Origin: Albidovulum sediminicola
GTDB lineage: Bacteria > Pseudomonadota > Alphaproteobacteria > Rhodobacterales > Rhodobacteraceae
Reading direction: 5' to 3'
NCBI RefSeq assembly: GCF_025751575.1
Contig: NZ_JAOWLA010000007.1
Span: forward strand, 62,001-126,000
DNA: 64,000 nt
The position numbers and the translations under genes are program-made. Positions 17,418 to 25,350 of the stretch are shown one piece after another. The notes under the pieces were generated by a model. The model worked only from the letters and a program-made list of their open reading frames with translations. It was not told the DNA's origin and ran no database searches. Position 1 is the first letter of the stretch, and each line of letters begins with the position of its first letter.

Positions 17418-18715
17418 CCGACTTCTTCCGCGACATCCCGAAAATCCGCTACGAAGGGCCGGAGACGGAGAACGAATTCGCCTTCCGCCACTACAACCCC
17501 GACGAGGTCGTCATGGGCAAGCGGATGGAGGATCACCTGCGCTTCGCCGTCGCCTATTGGCACAGCTTTGCCTGGCCCGGCGGCGATCCCTTTGGCGGGC
17601 AGACCTTCGAACGGCCCTGGTTCGGCGATGGCATGGCGCTCGCGAAGATCAAGGCCGATGTCGCGTTCGAGATGTTCGACATCCTTGGCGCGCCCTTCTT
17701 CTGCTTCCACGATGCCGACGCCCGCCCGGAAGGCGCGAACTTTGCCGAAAGCCGCCGCAACCTTGAGGAGATCGTCGATTACTTCGGCGAAAAGATGCAG
17801 ACGAGCCGCACGCGGCTCCTTTGGGGCACGGCGAACCTGTTCAGCGACCGCCGCTTCATGTCGGGCGCGGCCACCAACCCCGACCCGGAGGTCTTTGCCT
17901 GGTCCGCCGCGACCGTGAAATCCTGCATGGATGCCACGATGAAGCTCCGCGGCGAAAACTACGTCCTCTGGGGTGGGCGCGAGGGGTACGAGACGCTTCT
18001 GAACACCGACCTGGGGCGCGAGGCCGAGCAGGCGGGCCGCTTCCTCTCGATGGTCGTCGATTATAAGCACAAGACCGGCTTCAAGGGCGCGATCCTGATC
18101 GAACCGAAGCCCCAGGAGCCTTCGAAGCATCAGTATGACTACGACGTGGCCACCGTCTACGGCTTTCTCAAACGGTTCGGGCTTGAGGGCGAGGTCAAGG
18201 TGAACATCGAACAGGGCCACGCGATCCTGGCCGGGCACTCGTTCGAGCATGAGATCGCGCTGGCGGCCTCGCTCGGCATCTTCGGGTCGATCGACATGAA
18301 CCGCAACGACTACCAGTCGGGTTGGGATACCGACCAGTTCCCGAACAACGCGCCCGAGGTCACGCTGGCCTATTACGAGATCCTGCGCGCGGGCGGGTTC
18401 ACGACCGGCGGCACGAACTTCGACGCCAAGATCCGCCGCCAGTCGCTGGAGCCGGAGGACCTGATCCTTGCCCATGTCGGCGGCATGGACACCTGCGCGC
18501 GGGCGCTGAAATCCGCCGCCGCCATGCTGTCCGATGGCACGCTGGAGCGGCTGCGCGCCGAGCGCTATGCCGGTTGGGACGCGCCCGAAGCGCGGGCGAT
18601 GCTGAAAAGCGACCTCGCCTCCATCGCGGCGGCGGTCGAGCGGGAGGGCATCGACCCGCAACCCCGCTCCGGCCGGCAGGAGCGCCTGGAAAACCTGGTG
18701 AACCGCTTCGTCTGA
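17414..18715 (+). CDS. xylA: xylose isomerase
   Basis: 433 residues, standard length for class II xylose isomerases, which convert D-xylose to D-xylulose in a metal-dependent TIM barrel. Diagnostic segments are [23 protein letters not shown] with the catalytic histidine, [56 protein letters not shown] and [21 protein letters not shown]. Metal ligands are therefore conserved. It is the last gene of the operon and its ATG overlaps the cupin stop. An lrp-type gene is convergent downstream. Confidence 0.96.
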   Translation: MTDFFRDIPKIRYEGPETENEFAFRHYNPDEVVMGKRMEDHLRFAVAYWHSFAWPGGDPFGGQTFERPWFGDGMALAKIKADVAFEMFDILGAPFFCFHDADARPEGANFAESRRNLEEIVDYFGEKMQTSRTRLLWGTANLFSDRRFMSGAATNPDPEVFAWSAATVKSCMDATMKLRGENYVLWGGREGYETLLNTDLGREAEQAGRFLSMVVDYKHKTGFKGAILIEPKPQEPSKHQYDYDVATVYGFLKRFGLEGEVKVNIEQGHAILAGHSFEHEIALAASLGIFGSIDMNRNDYQSGWDTDQFPNNAPEVTLAYYEILRAGGFTTGGTNFDAKIRRQSLEPEDLILAHVGGMDTCARALKSAAAMLSDGTLERLRAERYAGWDAPEARAMLKSDLASIAAAVEREGIDPQPRSGRQERLENLVNRFV

Positions 18716-18777
18716 GGTCGGCCGCGCGCCGTCTCGGGCGAGCCCTTGGGGCGGGTCGAAACGGCGCGCCGCGGTGG

Positions 18778-19233
18778 TCACACGATCGGAAGCGCCGGGC
18801 GGTCCACCATGCTGCGCAGCGCGAAGGAGGAGCGCATCGAGCGGATGCCGGGCACACGCATCAGGCGCTCCTCAAGAAAGCGGTCGAAATCGGACAGATC
18901 GGCGGCGACAACCCGCATCAGGATATCGCGCGAGCCGGTCATCAGGTGACACTCCATCACCCTGTCAAACCCCCGGATCGCGCGCTCGAAAGTGTCGATG
19001 GCCTCTTTCGACTGGGTTTCAAGCTCCACCCAGATGAAGACCGACACCGGCAGGCCAAGCGCCTGCTGGTCGATCCGCGCGGTGAAGCCCCTGATGATCC
19101 CTTCGCGCTCAAGCCGCGCAACGCGGCGGGCGCAGGGCGTCGGCGACAGCCCGACCGCGGTGGCCAGGTCGGTGACGCTGATCCGCCCATCCTTCTGAAG
19201 TGCCGCGATGATGCGGCGGTCTATGGTGTCCAT
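18778..19233 (-). CDS. Lrp/AsnC-family transcriptional regulator
   Basis: 151 residues. The N-terminal helix-turn-helix (MDTIDRRIIAALQKDGRIS, then LATAVGLSPTPCARRVARLEREG) is followed by a RAM ligand-binding domain (FERAIRGFDRVMECHLMTGSRDILMRVVAADLSDF). ATG 19233 is preferred because GGAG lies 9 bases upstream; another ATG nine codons earlier is possible. It is divergent from a leucine/phenylalanine-dehydrogenase-family gene, so it most likely controls that gene in response to a branched-chain or aromatic amino acid. Confidence 0.87.
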   Translation of the reverse strand: MDTIDRRIIAALQKDGRISVTDLATAVGLSPTPCARRVARLEREGIIRGFTARIDQQALGLPVSVFIWVELETQSKEAIDTFERAIRGFDRVMECHLMTGSRDILMRVVAADLSDFDRFLEERLMRVPGIRSMRSSFALRSMVDRPALPIV

Positions 19234-19254
19234 GGAGGGTTTCTCCACCAAATC

Positions 19255-19271
19255 ATTCAATATTAGTGAAT
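19255..19271. promoter_or_regulatory. inverted repeat in the lrp / dehydrogenase intergenic region
   Basis: ATTCA-N7-TGAAT inverted repeat in a strikingly AT-rich stretch (19250-19310) just upstream of the lrp-type gene. Lrp-family operators are often AT-rich imperfect palindromes of about this size, so this is a candidate autoregulatory and target site. Inference. Confidence 0.35.
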
Positions 19272-19366
19272 TACACTAGAATCAAAGTTAGTACATAATA
19301 GAAACGCTGAAATCCGCTTCGACGCTGGTGATATTCTGACTTGGGAAGCGCTGTGCGGAGGACACC

Positions 19367-20416
19367 ATGCAAATCACCCGGCTGACCATCGAGAGCCATG
19401 AGGAGGTCTATCGCCTTGAGGACGCTGAAAGCGGGCTGATCGGCTTCATTGCCATCCACTCCACCCAGCTTGGTCCCGCCGCCGGAGGGTTGCGGATGCG
19501 CCCCTACGGCCAGGAGGACGAGGCGCTGGAGGATGTCCTGCGGCTTTCGCGCGGGATGACGCTGAAGAACGCGGCGGCGGGCCTGCCGCTGGGCGGCGGC
19601 AAGGCGGTGATCATCGGCAATCCCGCGACGGGCAAGACGCCTGCGCTGCTGCGGGCGGTGGGGCGCGCGGTCGAGAGCCTGAATGGCCGCTACTGGACGG
19701 CCGAGGACATGGGGATGACCACGGCGGACATGGCGGTGATCGCGGAAGAAACCCGGTTTGTCGCGGGGCTCGCTGGCGGCGCGCACGGATCGGGCGATCC
19801 GTCGCCGGTGACCGCGCGGGGCGTGTTCAATGCCATGCGGTCCGCGTTGCGTCACCGCATGGGAACGGATGTGCTGACGGGGCGGGTCGTCGCGATCCAG
19901 GGCCTTGGCAATGTCGGCCGCAACCTTGGCGCGCTGCTGCATGCTGCGGGGGCGCGGCTTGTGGTGGCCGACGTGGATGCCGGGCGCGTTTCTGCGGCTG
20001 TCGCGGCCTGGGGCGCGGAGGTTGCCACCGTGGACCGGATCCAAGCGGTGCCGGCCGATGTCTTTGCCCCCTGCGCCATCGGGGGGATCGTCAACCACCG
20101 CACCGTGCCCGAAATCGCGGCTACGATCGTCGCGGGTGGCGCGAACAACCAGCTTGCGACGCCCGAAGACGGGGTGGCGCTGCATCGGCGTGGCATTCTC
20201 TATGCGCCTGATTTTGTCGCCAACGGCGGGGGTATCATCAATGTCGCGGCCGAGATCCTGCGGCGGCCGGACCGGGAGGCCTGGGTCGCCGAGCGCCTCG
20301 CGCGGCTTGACGCGACGATGGACGCGATCCTGACGCGGGCCGCGTCCGAGGGCGTCAGCCCCAACCAGGTGGCGGAACGGGTGGTCGCCGATCGCATGGC
20401 GGCCTTTGCGGCCTGA
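19367..20416 (+). CDS. Leu/Phe/Val-type amino acid dehydrogenase
   Basis: 349 residues of the Glu/Leu/Phe/Val dehydrogenase family. The substrate-binding glycine-rich segment GPAAGGLRMRPY and the catalytic region GMTLKNAAAGLPLGGGKAVI, with both active-site lysines, are followed by a Rossmann domain (IQGLGNVGRNLGALL, then VVADVDAGR with the NAD-type aspartate). It reversibly deaminates a branched-chain or aromatic amino acid to the 2-oxo acid with NAD. The divergent Lrp-type regulator supports a role in amino acid breakdown. The exact substrate cannot be decided from sequence. Confidence 0.87.
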   Translation: MQITRLTIESHEEVYRLEDAESGLIGFIAIHSTQLGPAAGGLRMRPYGQEDEALEDVLRLSRGMTLKNAAAGLPLGGGKAVIIGNPATGKTPALLRAVGRAVESLNGRYWTAEDMGMTTADMAVIAEETRFVAGLAGGAHGSGDPSPVTARGVFNAMRSALRHRMGTDVLTGRVVAIQGLGNVGRNLGALLHAAGARLVVADVDAGRVSAAVAAWGAEVATVDRIQAVPADVFAPCAIGGIVNHRTVPEIAATIVAGGANNQLATPEDGVALHRRGILYAPDFVANGGGIINVAAEILRRPDREAWVAERLARLDATMDAILTRAASEGVSPNQVAERVVADRMAAFAA

Positions 20417-20482
20417 GGGGGGGCTTGACCTTCGTCGCCCCGCGGACGATCTAGATCCTGCATCCTGGCAGGAGACGACGGC

Positions 20483-20680
20483 ATGAAATTCTCGGTACCC
20501 GACATGAGCTGCGGCCACTGCAAGGCAGCGGTGGAGCGCGCCATCGCGGCCCAGGACGCGGGCGCAAAGGTCGCGGTCGATCTGGCGGCGCACGAGGTCA
20601 GCGTCGAGGGCGCGCTGAGCGCGGACAAGGTGATGGCCGCCCTGGCCGAAGAGGGTTATCCGGCCACCCGGCTCGATTGA
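20483..20680 (+). CDS. heavy-metal-associated domain protein, CopZ-like
   Basis: 65 residues, a single HMA ferredoxin-like domain. The metal-binding loop MSCGHC near residues 8-13 gives the two cysteines that bind Cu(I) or another soft metal. The remainder follows the family pattern (AVERAIAAQD, DLAAHEVSVEG, VMAALAEEGYPA). A Shine-Dalgarno (AGGAGA) precedes the ATG. It probably acts as a cytosolic copper chaperone. No copper ATPase is adjacent, but a PCu(A)C chaperone gene and a DUF2946-like gene lie within 2.5 kb. Confidence 0.85.
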   Translation: MKFSVPDMSCGHCKAAVERAIAAQDAGAKVAVDLAAHEVSVEGALSADKVMAALAEEGYPATRLD

Positions 20681-20771
20681 AGGGGGCATTGCCAGGCGGG
20701 ACCTTCGTCGGCATAATCCGGCGCCGTAAATCGCGTCCGGAGAACGGATTGTCTGTCCAGAGGGGGACGGT

Positions 20772-21086
20772 ATGAAATTGTCGGTAGTCGCCGCGGCGCT
20801 TTGCGCGGCTGTGGCAGTTTGCGGCGGAGCGGCTTTCGCAGGACCCGTGGAAAGCGCCTGCTTGAAATCGGGCCGATCCGCCGCCAGCCCCGCCACATGC
20901 ACCTGTATCCAGTATGTCGCGGACATGACGCTGTCGGGTTCGGATCAGAAGATGGCCGCCCGCTTCATCAAGGACCCGGACAAGGCGCAGGAAATCCGCA
21001 CCTCCGACAACGCAAAGCATGAGGCGTTCTGGCTGCGCTACAAGAATTTCGGCGAAACCGCGGAAAGCTTCTGCGCACAGGGCTAG
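20772..21086 (+). CDS. small secreted cysteine-containing protein of unknown function
   Basis: 104 residues with a clear signal peptide (MKLSVVAAALCAAVAVCGGAAFA). The mature part has four cysteines (including CTCIQYVADM and a final ESFCAQG), suggesting two disulfides in the periplasm. I do not recognise a named domain. Its stop codon shares the CTAG with the convergent phosphatase gene stop, so the two genes meet tail to tail. Confidence 0.7.
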   Translation: MKLSVVAAALCAAVAVCGGAAFAGPVESACLKSGRSAASPATCTCIQYVADMTLSGSDQKMAARFIKDPDKAQEIRTSDNAKHEAFWLRYKNFGETAESFCAQG

Positions 21087-21538
21087 GTTCCGAGCGCGTC
21101 CAGCAAGCCCTCGGCGGCGCGTTCGATGAGGTCGATCGTGCCATTGAAGTCGCGCGTGTAGTAGGGGTCCGGGACCTCGGAGGTCCCGCAGTCCGGGGCG
21201 TGGTCCAGGAACAGCCGGACCGGCACCTGATTGCCGGCAGGGCGCAGCGCCTCGACCGCCTGGCGGTTCGCCTCGTCCATCACCAGAACCACGTCGAAGC
21301 GCAGGAAATCCCCGGCTTCGAACCGGCGCGCGCGCAGCGGCGTCAGGTCGTAGCCCCGCAGCGCGGCGGCCCGGATCATCGGCGCATAGGGCGGCTCGCC
21401 CACATGCCAGCCGCTCGTGCCTGCGCTGTCCAGCGTCAGCTCAACGCCGCGACCCTGCGCCTTGGCGCGCAGGACGACCTCGGCCGTGGGAGAGCGGCAG
21501 ATGTTGCCCAGACACACAAAGATCAAGCGAACCGGCAT
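21083..21538 (-). CDS. low-molecular-weight protein tyrosine phosphatase
   Basis: 151 residues. The P-loop VCLGNICRS begins at residue 8, with nucleophile Cys9 and Arg15, and the general-acid aspartate lies in EVPDPYY (Asp124). This is the standard LMW-PTP architecture and length. It is a cytoplasmic phosphatase acting on phosphotyrosine or related phosphoesters. No tyrosine kinase or exopolysaccharide gene is adjacent, so the target is unknown. It is convergent with the small secreted protein gene. Confidence 0.92.
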   Translation of the reverse strand: MPVRLIFVCLGNICRSPTAEVVLRAKAQGRGVELTLDSAGTSGWHVGEPPYAPMIRAAALRGYDLTPLRARRFEAGDFLRFDVVLVMDEANRQAVEALRPAGNQVPVRLFLDHAPDCGTSEVPDPYYTRDFNGTIDLIERAAEGLLDALGT

Positions 21539-21612
21539 GGCTCCAGCGCTACGCGAGCCGGGCGACCGCTGTCAATTCCGGTGTCTGCGGGCCCTATCGG
21601 TTCCCTTGGGCG

Positions 21613-21945
21613 TCAGGCCTTCGGCGGTGCGTAGGATCCGGCAGCCTTCTGCGCCATGCGCATGCTTTCCGCCGCATCCTCGACCGAGATGAGCTTGGTT
21701 GTCGATCCCGACGACATCGCCCCGCTCGCCCCCACGATCAGGGAGCCGGCAATCATGGCCTTATCATCCGGCGCCTCGATCAGGGCGTAGATATCCTCCG
21801 ACCCGAAGGCGAAGAACATGTGGTGCAGCTTGCCGCCGACCGCCTCGATCATCTTGGCGGCCGCTTGCTTGCGGTCCTGCGGATTGTCGATCATCGCCTT
21901 CATGGACGCGGCCGTATAGCGCCCCTGGAACAGGTAGAACCCCAT
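21613..21945 (-). CDS. GYD-domain protein
   Basis: 110 residues. The sequence (YLFQGRYTAASMKAMIDNPQDR near the start, FFAFGSEDIYALIEAPDD in the middle) matches the GYD family of small ferredoxin-like alpha/beta proteins, whose function is poorly known. ATG 21945 is chosen because AAGGGGG lies just upstream. It lies alone between the phosphatase and a tandem repeat near the copper chaperone gene. Confidence 0.75.
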   Translation of the reverse strand: MGFYLFQGRYTAASMKAMIDNPQDRKQAAAKMIEAVGGKLHHMFFAFGSEDIYALIEAPDDKAMIAGSLIVGASGAMSSGSTTKLISVEDAAESMRMAQKAAGSYAPPKA

Positions 21946-22118
21946 AACGCAATCCCCCTTATTTTCGGCTTGAAGCCCGAAGGCTACCACGAAAAATCGC
22001 GCGAAAGTCGGAATTCGACTCCGCCGGAGGGAGAGCGCGCGCCGGTTGCCGCGCCGAAAGCGGGGGCGTGCATCCGGCCGTTGACGGATGCACGCTTGGG
22101 GTAACCTTGCGGGTCAGG

Positions 22119-22185
22119 GCGCCCCGTCCGAGCGCCCCGTCCGAGCGCCCCGTCCGAGCGGCCCGTCCGGGGCGCCGCGTCCGGG
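22119..22185. repeat. 13-bp GC-rich tandem repeat
   Basis: Three perfect copies of GCGCCCCGTCCGA (22119-22157), a fourth with two changes (22158-22170) and a degenerate fifth copy up to about 22185. It lies in the roughly 240-bp stretch between the GYD gene and the PCu(A)C gene, immediately downstream of the latter's stop codon. The array could form GC-rich structure at the transcript 3' end or vary in copy number. No coding potential is seen. Confidence 0.85.
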
Positions 22186-22187
22186 CC

Positions 22188-22616
22188 TCAGCGGTCGTTG
22201 TCGACGGGGATCTCCACCGTCATGTCGCCGGCATGTTCGAAGGTGAGCGTGACGGTGACCGTCGCGCCGCGCTCGCCCTGCAGGCCCATGAACATGACAT
22301 GGTCCCCGCCGCGTGCCAGCGTGTGGGCGCCGCCCGCCGGGACCGCGAAGCCTTCCTCGACATGGATCATCTGCATGGTGCCGTCGGCGGCCTGCTGGTG
22401 GGTGTGAAGTTCCACCTTCATCGCGGCATCAGAGGCCACAGCGACCAGGCGGTCGTCGGTGTCGGAATGGTTCTCGATCACGAAGAAGGCCGCGCCGGCC
22501 TTCGATCCCGGCATCATGCGGGCATAGGCGTCGGTGATGGTCACGTCCTCTGCCGCGAAGGCGGGGGAGGCGAGCGAAAAGGCAAGCGCAGCGAGCGCAG
22601 ATTTGAGGAGTGTCAT
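22188..22616 (-). CDS. periplasmic copper chaperone, PCu(A)C family
   Basis: 142 residues with a signal peptide (MTLLKSALAALAFSLASPAFA). The mature domain is a cupredoxin-like PCu(A)C fold: AYARMMPGSKAGAAFFVIENHS is followed by the Cu(I) site residues in VELHTHQ, MQMIHVEEGFAVPAGG and DHVMFMGLQ. It delivers copper to the cytochrome oxidase CuA site. ATG 22616 is chosen since it begins the signal peptide. The next gene on the same strand, 35 bp upstream, is a small DUF2946-like protein, probably co-transcribed. Confidence 0.88.
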   Translation of the reverse strand: MTLLKSALAALAFSLASPAFAAEDVTITDAYARMMPGSKAGAAFFVIENHSDTDDRLVAVASDAAMKVELHTHQQAADGTMQMIHVEEGFAVPAGGAHTLARGGDHVMFMGLQGERGATVTVTLTFEHAGDMTVEIPVDNDR

Positions 22617-22651
22617 GATTTCGTCCTGTCTGATTGGTTGGGGTTCGGGGC

Positions 22652-23008
22652 TCAGACAAGAAAGGGGGGATCGCGCGCAGAGTTTCCGGGCATGTCGCGG
22701 CCATGCTCGGGGCGGCCAGCGCGGTTGATGTGAAGGCGCAGTGCCTGGCGCGGGAGGGCGGCATCGGGCAGGGGGGCCGAAAGCGCCGCCATCAGGTTGG
22801 CGGCCAGATCCGGGCACAGGCGGCTTTCGCCCGTCGGTCGCCCCTGCGAATCGAGCGTGACTTGAACCAGTCCGCCCTGGGCGCAGAGAACAAGCACCTG
22901 GCCATGGCCGTCCGTCACCTGGCCGCGCGCGAAAGCGGCCGCCCAGCCCGTCAGGATCAGGGCCAGCGACACGGCGACGGCGGCGGCTGAGCGGGCCAAG
23001 GGTGTCAT
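22652..23008 (-). CDS. small DUF2946-like membrane/secreted protein
   Basis: 118 residues with one N-terminal hydrophobic segment (AAAVAVSLALILTGWAAAFA) and two cysteines in a pattern resembling DUF2946 proteins (VLVLCAQGGLVQVTLD and ESRLCPDLAANL). Genes of this family are frequently found with copper proteins, and here the PCu(A)C chaperone gene follows directly. The family assignment is tentative and the function unknown. Confidence 0.6.
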   Translation of the reverse strand: MTPLARSAAAVAVSLALILTGWAAAFARGQVTDGHGQVLVLCAQGGLVQVTLDSQGRPTGESRLCPDLAANLMAALSAPLPDAALPRQALRLHINRAGRPEHGRDMPGNSARDPPFLV

Positions 23009-23049
23009 GGGGCCGGAGCTACCGCAAACCACGCGGCTTTGCGAGGGGG

Positions 23050-23085
23050 CAAAATGAAGCGGCCCCGCCTTTCGGTCGGGGCCGC
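23050..23085 (-). terminator. rho-independent terminator of rpmB
   Basis: A 9-bp GC stem (23059-23067 with 23077-23085) with a 9-base loop; on the minus strand it is followed by TTCATTTTG. It lies 25 bp after the rpmB stop codon. A convincing intrinsic terminator. Confidence 0.8.
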
Positions 23086-23109
23086 ATCAATCATACCGTA
23101 GGGCTGGCC

Positions 23110-23394
23110 TCAGGCGGCCTGGGCCTTTTCGATGTCTTTCTTGATCTTCAGCGCCTTGGAGGACAGTTCCTCGTCCTTCGCCTTGGCGAGGAAGGCGTCG
23201 AGCCCGCCGCGGTGATCCACGGTCCGCAGCGCCGCGGCCGAGATGCGCAGCTTGAACGACTGGCCCAGAGCGTCAGAGATCAGGGTGACTTCGTTCAGGT
23301 TGGGAAGGAAGCGGCGACGCGTCTTGTTGTTCGCGTGGCTCACGTTGTTGCCCGACATCGGGCCCTTACCGGTCAGTTCGCAGACGCGCGACAT
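23110..23394 (-). CDS. rpmB: 50S ribosomal protein L28
   Basis: 94 residues, a normal length for the alphaproteobacterial protein. The characteristic N-terminus [20 protein letters not shown] and [12 protein letters not shown] are present. It is a component of the large ribosomal subunit. The frame stays open upstream, but 23394 is the family start. A strong terminator follows the gene. Confidence 0.96.
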   Translation of the reverse strand: MSRVCELTGKGPMSGNNVSHANNKTRRRFLPNLNEVTLISDALGQSFKLRISAAALRTVDHRGGLDAFLAKAKDEELSSKALKIKKDIEKAQAA

Positions 23395-23633
23395 TTTCTT
23401 TTCCTTCGTTCGGCTGGACCCGGCGCGCATGGCCGAACCCGCATGTCCATAACACTCTTGGACGCGGCAGGGGCCACGCCTTGAATTCTGTTGGGCGCTC
23501 TTACGCGGAATCGCCCGGAGCGTCAAGCGCGCCCGGGTGCCTTCGCGCAGTTCGGCCAAGGTGTGCGGCGGCGTTGCGGGCGCGGGGTTTCGGGCGCTGG
23601 ACAGTCGCGCGGTCACGGCGCATCCTGCGCGCC

Positions 23634-24248
23634 ATGCCCCACGATCACCACGACCACCCGCATTCGCTTCTGCCCTCCGACCCCGCGCTGCGCGTCAAGG
23701 CGTTGGAGACGATCCTGACCCGGAAGGGGCTGGTCGATCCTGCCGCGCTGGATGTGATCCTTGAGACCTACGAAAAGAAGGTCGGACCGCACCTTGGGGC
23801 CCAGGTGGTGGCGCGGGCCTGGTCCGATCCGCAATTCCTGGCGGCGCTGCGCACGGATGCGGCGGGCGCCCTTGCAGACATGGGGATTTCCGGGCGGCAG
23901 GGCGAACATGTCGTGGCGGTGGAAAACACGCCCGAGGTGCATAACATGGTCGTCTGCACGCTCTGTTCCTGCTACCCGTGGCCGCTTTTGGGGATTCCGC
24001 CCGCCTGGTACAAATCGGACGCCTACCGCGCCCGCGCGGTGCGTGAACCGCGCAAGGTTCTGGCCGAATTCGGCGTTACCCTGCCCGAGGGGCAGAAGGT
24101 CCGGGTCTGGGATTCAACAGCCGAGGTCCGATACCTTGTCATCCCGATGCGGCCCGAGGGCACTGATGGGCTGGACGATGCGGCGCTTGCCGCGCTCGTC
24201 ACCCGTGATTCGATGATCGGCACCGGACTGCCGGGGCGGCCCGCATGA
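23634..24248 (+). CDS. nthA: nitrile hydratase alpha subunit, cobalt type
   Basis: 204 residues. The metal-binding claw CTLCSC (Cys108, Cys111, Cys113) has threonine at its second position and is followed by [14 protein letters not shown], the pattern of the non-corrin cobalt form; iron-type enzymes have CSLCSC. In the family two of the cysteines are oxidised to sulfinic/sulfenic acids. The enzyme hydrates nitriles to amides in the cytoplasm. A histidine-rich N-terminus ([10 protein letters not shown]) is notable and may bind metal. It overlaps nthB by four bases. A thiocyanate hydrolase gamma subunit is related but less likely, given the beta subunit. Confidence 0.92.
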   Translation: MPHDHHDHPHSLLPSDPALRVKALETILTRKGLVDPAALDVILETYEKKVGPHLGAQVVARAWSDPQFLAALRTDAAGALADMGISGRQGEHVVAVENTPEVHNMVVCTLCSCYPWPLLGIPPAWYKSDAYRARAVREPRKVLAEFGVTLPEGQKVRVWDSTAEVRYLVIPMRPEGTDGLDDAALAALVTRDSMIGTGLPGRPA

Positions 24249-24916
24249 CCCGCGTCCATGACATGGGCGGGCGCTACGGCGACGGGCCGGTGGTGCCCGA
24301 GCCGCAGGGCATCGTGCCCTTCGAAAACGACTGGCATCGCCGCGCGCTGGCGCTGACGCTGGCGGCCGGGGGGCTCGGGGCTTGGAACATCGACACCTCG
24401 CGCCACGCGCGGGAATGCCTCGCGCCAAAGGATTACGCGCGGTTTTCGTATTACGAGAAGTGGATCGCGGCGCTGGCCGATCTGCTGGTTGCCAAGGGTC
24501 TGGTCACGGAGGCCGAACTGGCTGCCGGCACTGCGGAAGATGCTCCGCCCCATCCCCGGCTGTTTCGGTCCGAGGCGGTCACGCCCGCGCTGGCCAAGGG
24601 CTCGCCCTATGTTCGGTCGGGTGGCGCCCCCGCTTTCGCGGCCGGCGACCGGGTGCGCGCCCGGCTTCCGGCGCGCAATGCCCTGGTGCCAGGCGGGCAT
24701 ACCCGCCTGCCGTCCTATGCGGCGGGGCAGGTCGGGACCGTGGTGCTGCTCCACGGCGCGCATGTCTTTCCGGACGCCAACGCCCATGGGTTGGGCGAAC
24801 AGCCCCAGTCGCTTTACACGGTGGCCTTCGGCGCCGCCGACCTGTGGGGCGCACCCGAGCGCGCGGGGGATGAGGTGACGCTCGACCTTTGGGAAAGCTA
24901 TCTGGAGCGCGCATGA
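24245..24916 (+). CDS. nthB: nitrile hydratase beta subunit
   Basis: 223 residues. The family N-terminus [16 protein letters not shown] and the helical region [24 protein letters not shown] are followed by an SH3-like C-terminal barrel ([33 protein letters not shown]). It forms the heterotetramer with NthA and supplies the arginines that stabilise the oxidised cysteines. ATGA overlaps at both ends show tight translational coupling with the alpha subunit and the accessory gene. Confidence 0.92.
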   Translation: MTRVHDMGGRYGDGPVVPEPQGIVPFENDWHRRALALTLAAGGLGAWNIDTSRHARECLAPKDYARFSYYEKWIAALADLLVAKGLVTEAELAAGTAEDAPPHPRLFRSEAVTPALAKGSPYVRSGGAPAFAAGDRVRARLPARNALVPGGHTRLPSYAAGQVGTVVLLHGAHVFPDANAHGLGEQPQSLYTVAFGAADLWGAPERAGDEVTLDLWESYLERA

Positions 24917-25230
24917 CCGAGGACGCCCTGGCCCCCTTCGACGAACCCTGGCAGGCGCAGCTTTTCGCCCTGACCGTCGCGCTGAGCGAGGCGGGGCGGT
25001 TTTCCTGGGCGGAATGGACCGAAAGCTTTGGTGCGACGCTGAAAGAACACGGGCGCGCGCGACCGCTGGACGGGCAGGGCGACTATTGGAACGCCTGGCT
25101 GGTCACGCTGGAGGGGTTGCTTGCGCGGACCGGCATGGCCGCGCGGGAGGAAGCGGACCGCTTCCGCGCGCTTTGGGAGGCGGCCTATCTGTCCACACCG
25201 CACGGTCAGCCGGTGCGGATCGCGGGTTAG
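24913..25230 (+). CDS. nitrile hydratase accessory protein (cobalt-insertion activator)
   Basis: 105 residues, resembling the N-terminal part of the beta subunit (FDEPWQAQLFALTVALSEAGRFSWAEWTESFG), as is typical of the small activators that carry alpha subunit and metal during maturation. It overlaps nthB by four bases and ends the three-gene unit. The alpha-beta-activator order is the known order of Co-type clusters. The tpa promoter begins right after this gene. Confidence 0.85.
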   Translation: MTEDALAPFDEPWQAQLFALTVALSEAGRFSWAEWTESFGATLKEHGRARPLDGQGDYWNAWLVTLEGLLARTGMAAREEADRFRALWEAAYLSTPHGQPVRIAG

Positions 25231-25239
25231 GTCGGGTCG

Positions 25240-25272
25240 CTGGCTATAAACTCCGGATTCGTCTGGACCTAT
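25240..25272 (+). promoter_or_regulatory. candidate TauR operator upstream of tpa
   Basis: Direct half-sites CTGGCTATAA and CTGGACCTAT, cores 23 bp apart, 79-111 bp upstream of the tpa ATG. The half-sites resemble those upstream of xsc (CTGGATATAA) and of the second tauR (CTGGACTTAT). Inferred TauR binding site. Confidence 0.5.
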
Positions 25273-25350
25273 CTCTGAGCCCTGCTTCCGTGTGATCTGG
25301 GAAACGATGCCGGCACCGCCGGTCCTTATTCGCATTGCGAGGGTAGAATC

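Noticed and set aside
18724-18769. Possible terminator between xylA and lrp (9-bp arms GCGCGCCGT/ACGGCGCGC)
   Set aside because: The 28-base loop and lack of a T-run make it weak; left out of the feature list.
22119-22185. Short repeats that might be a CRISPR array
   Set aside because: The 13-bp units are directly adjacent with no spacers and no cas genes are nearby.
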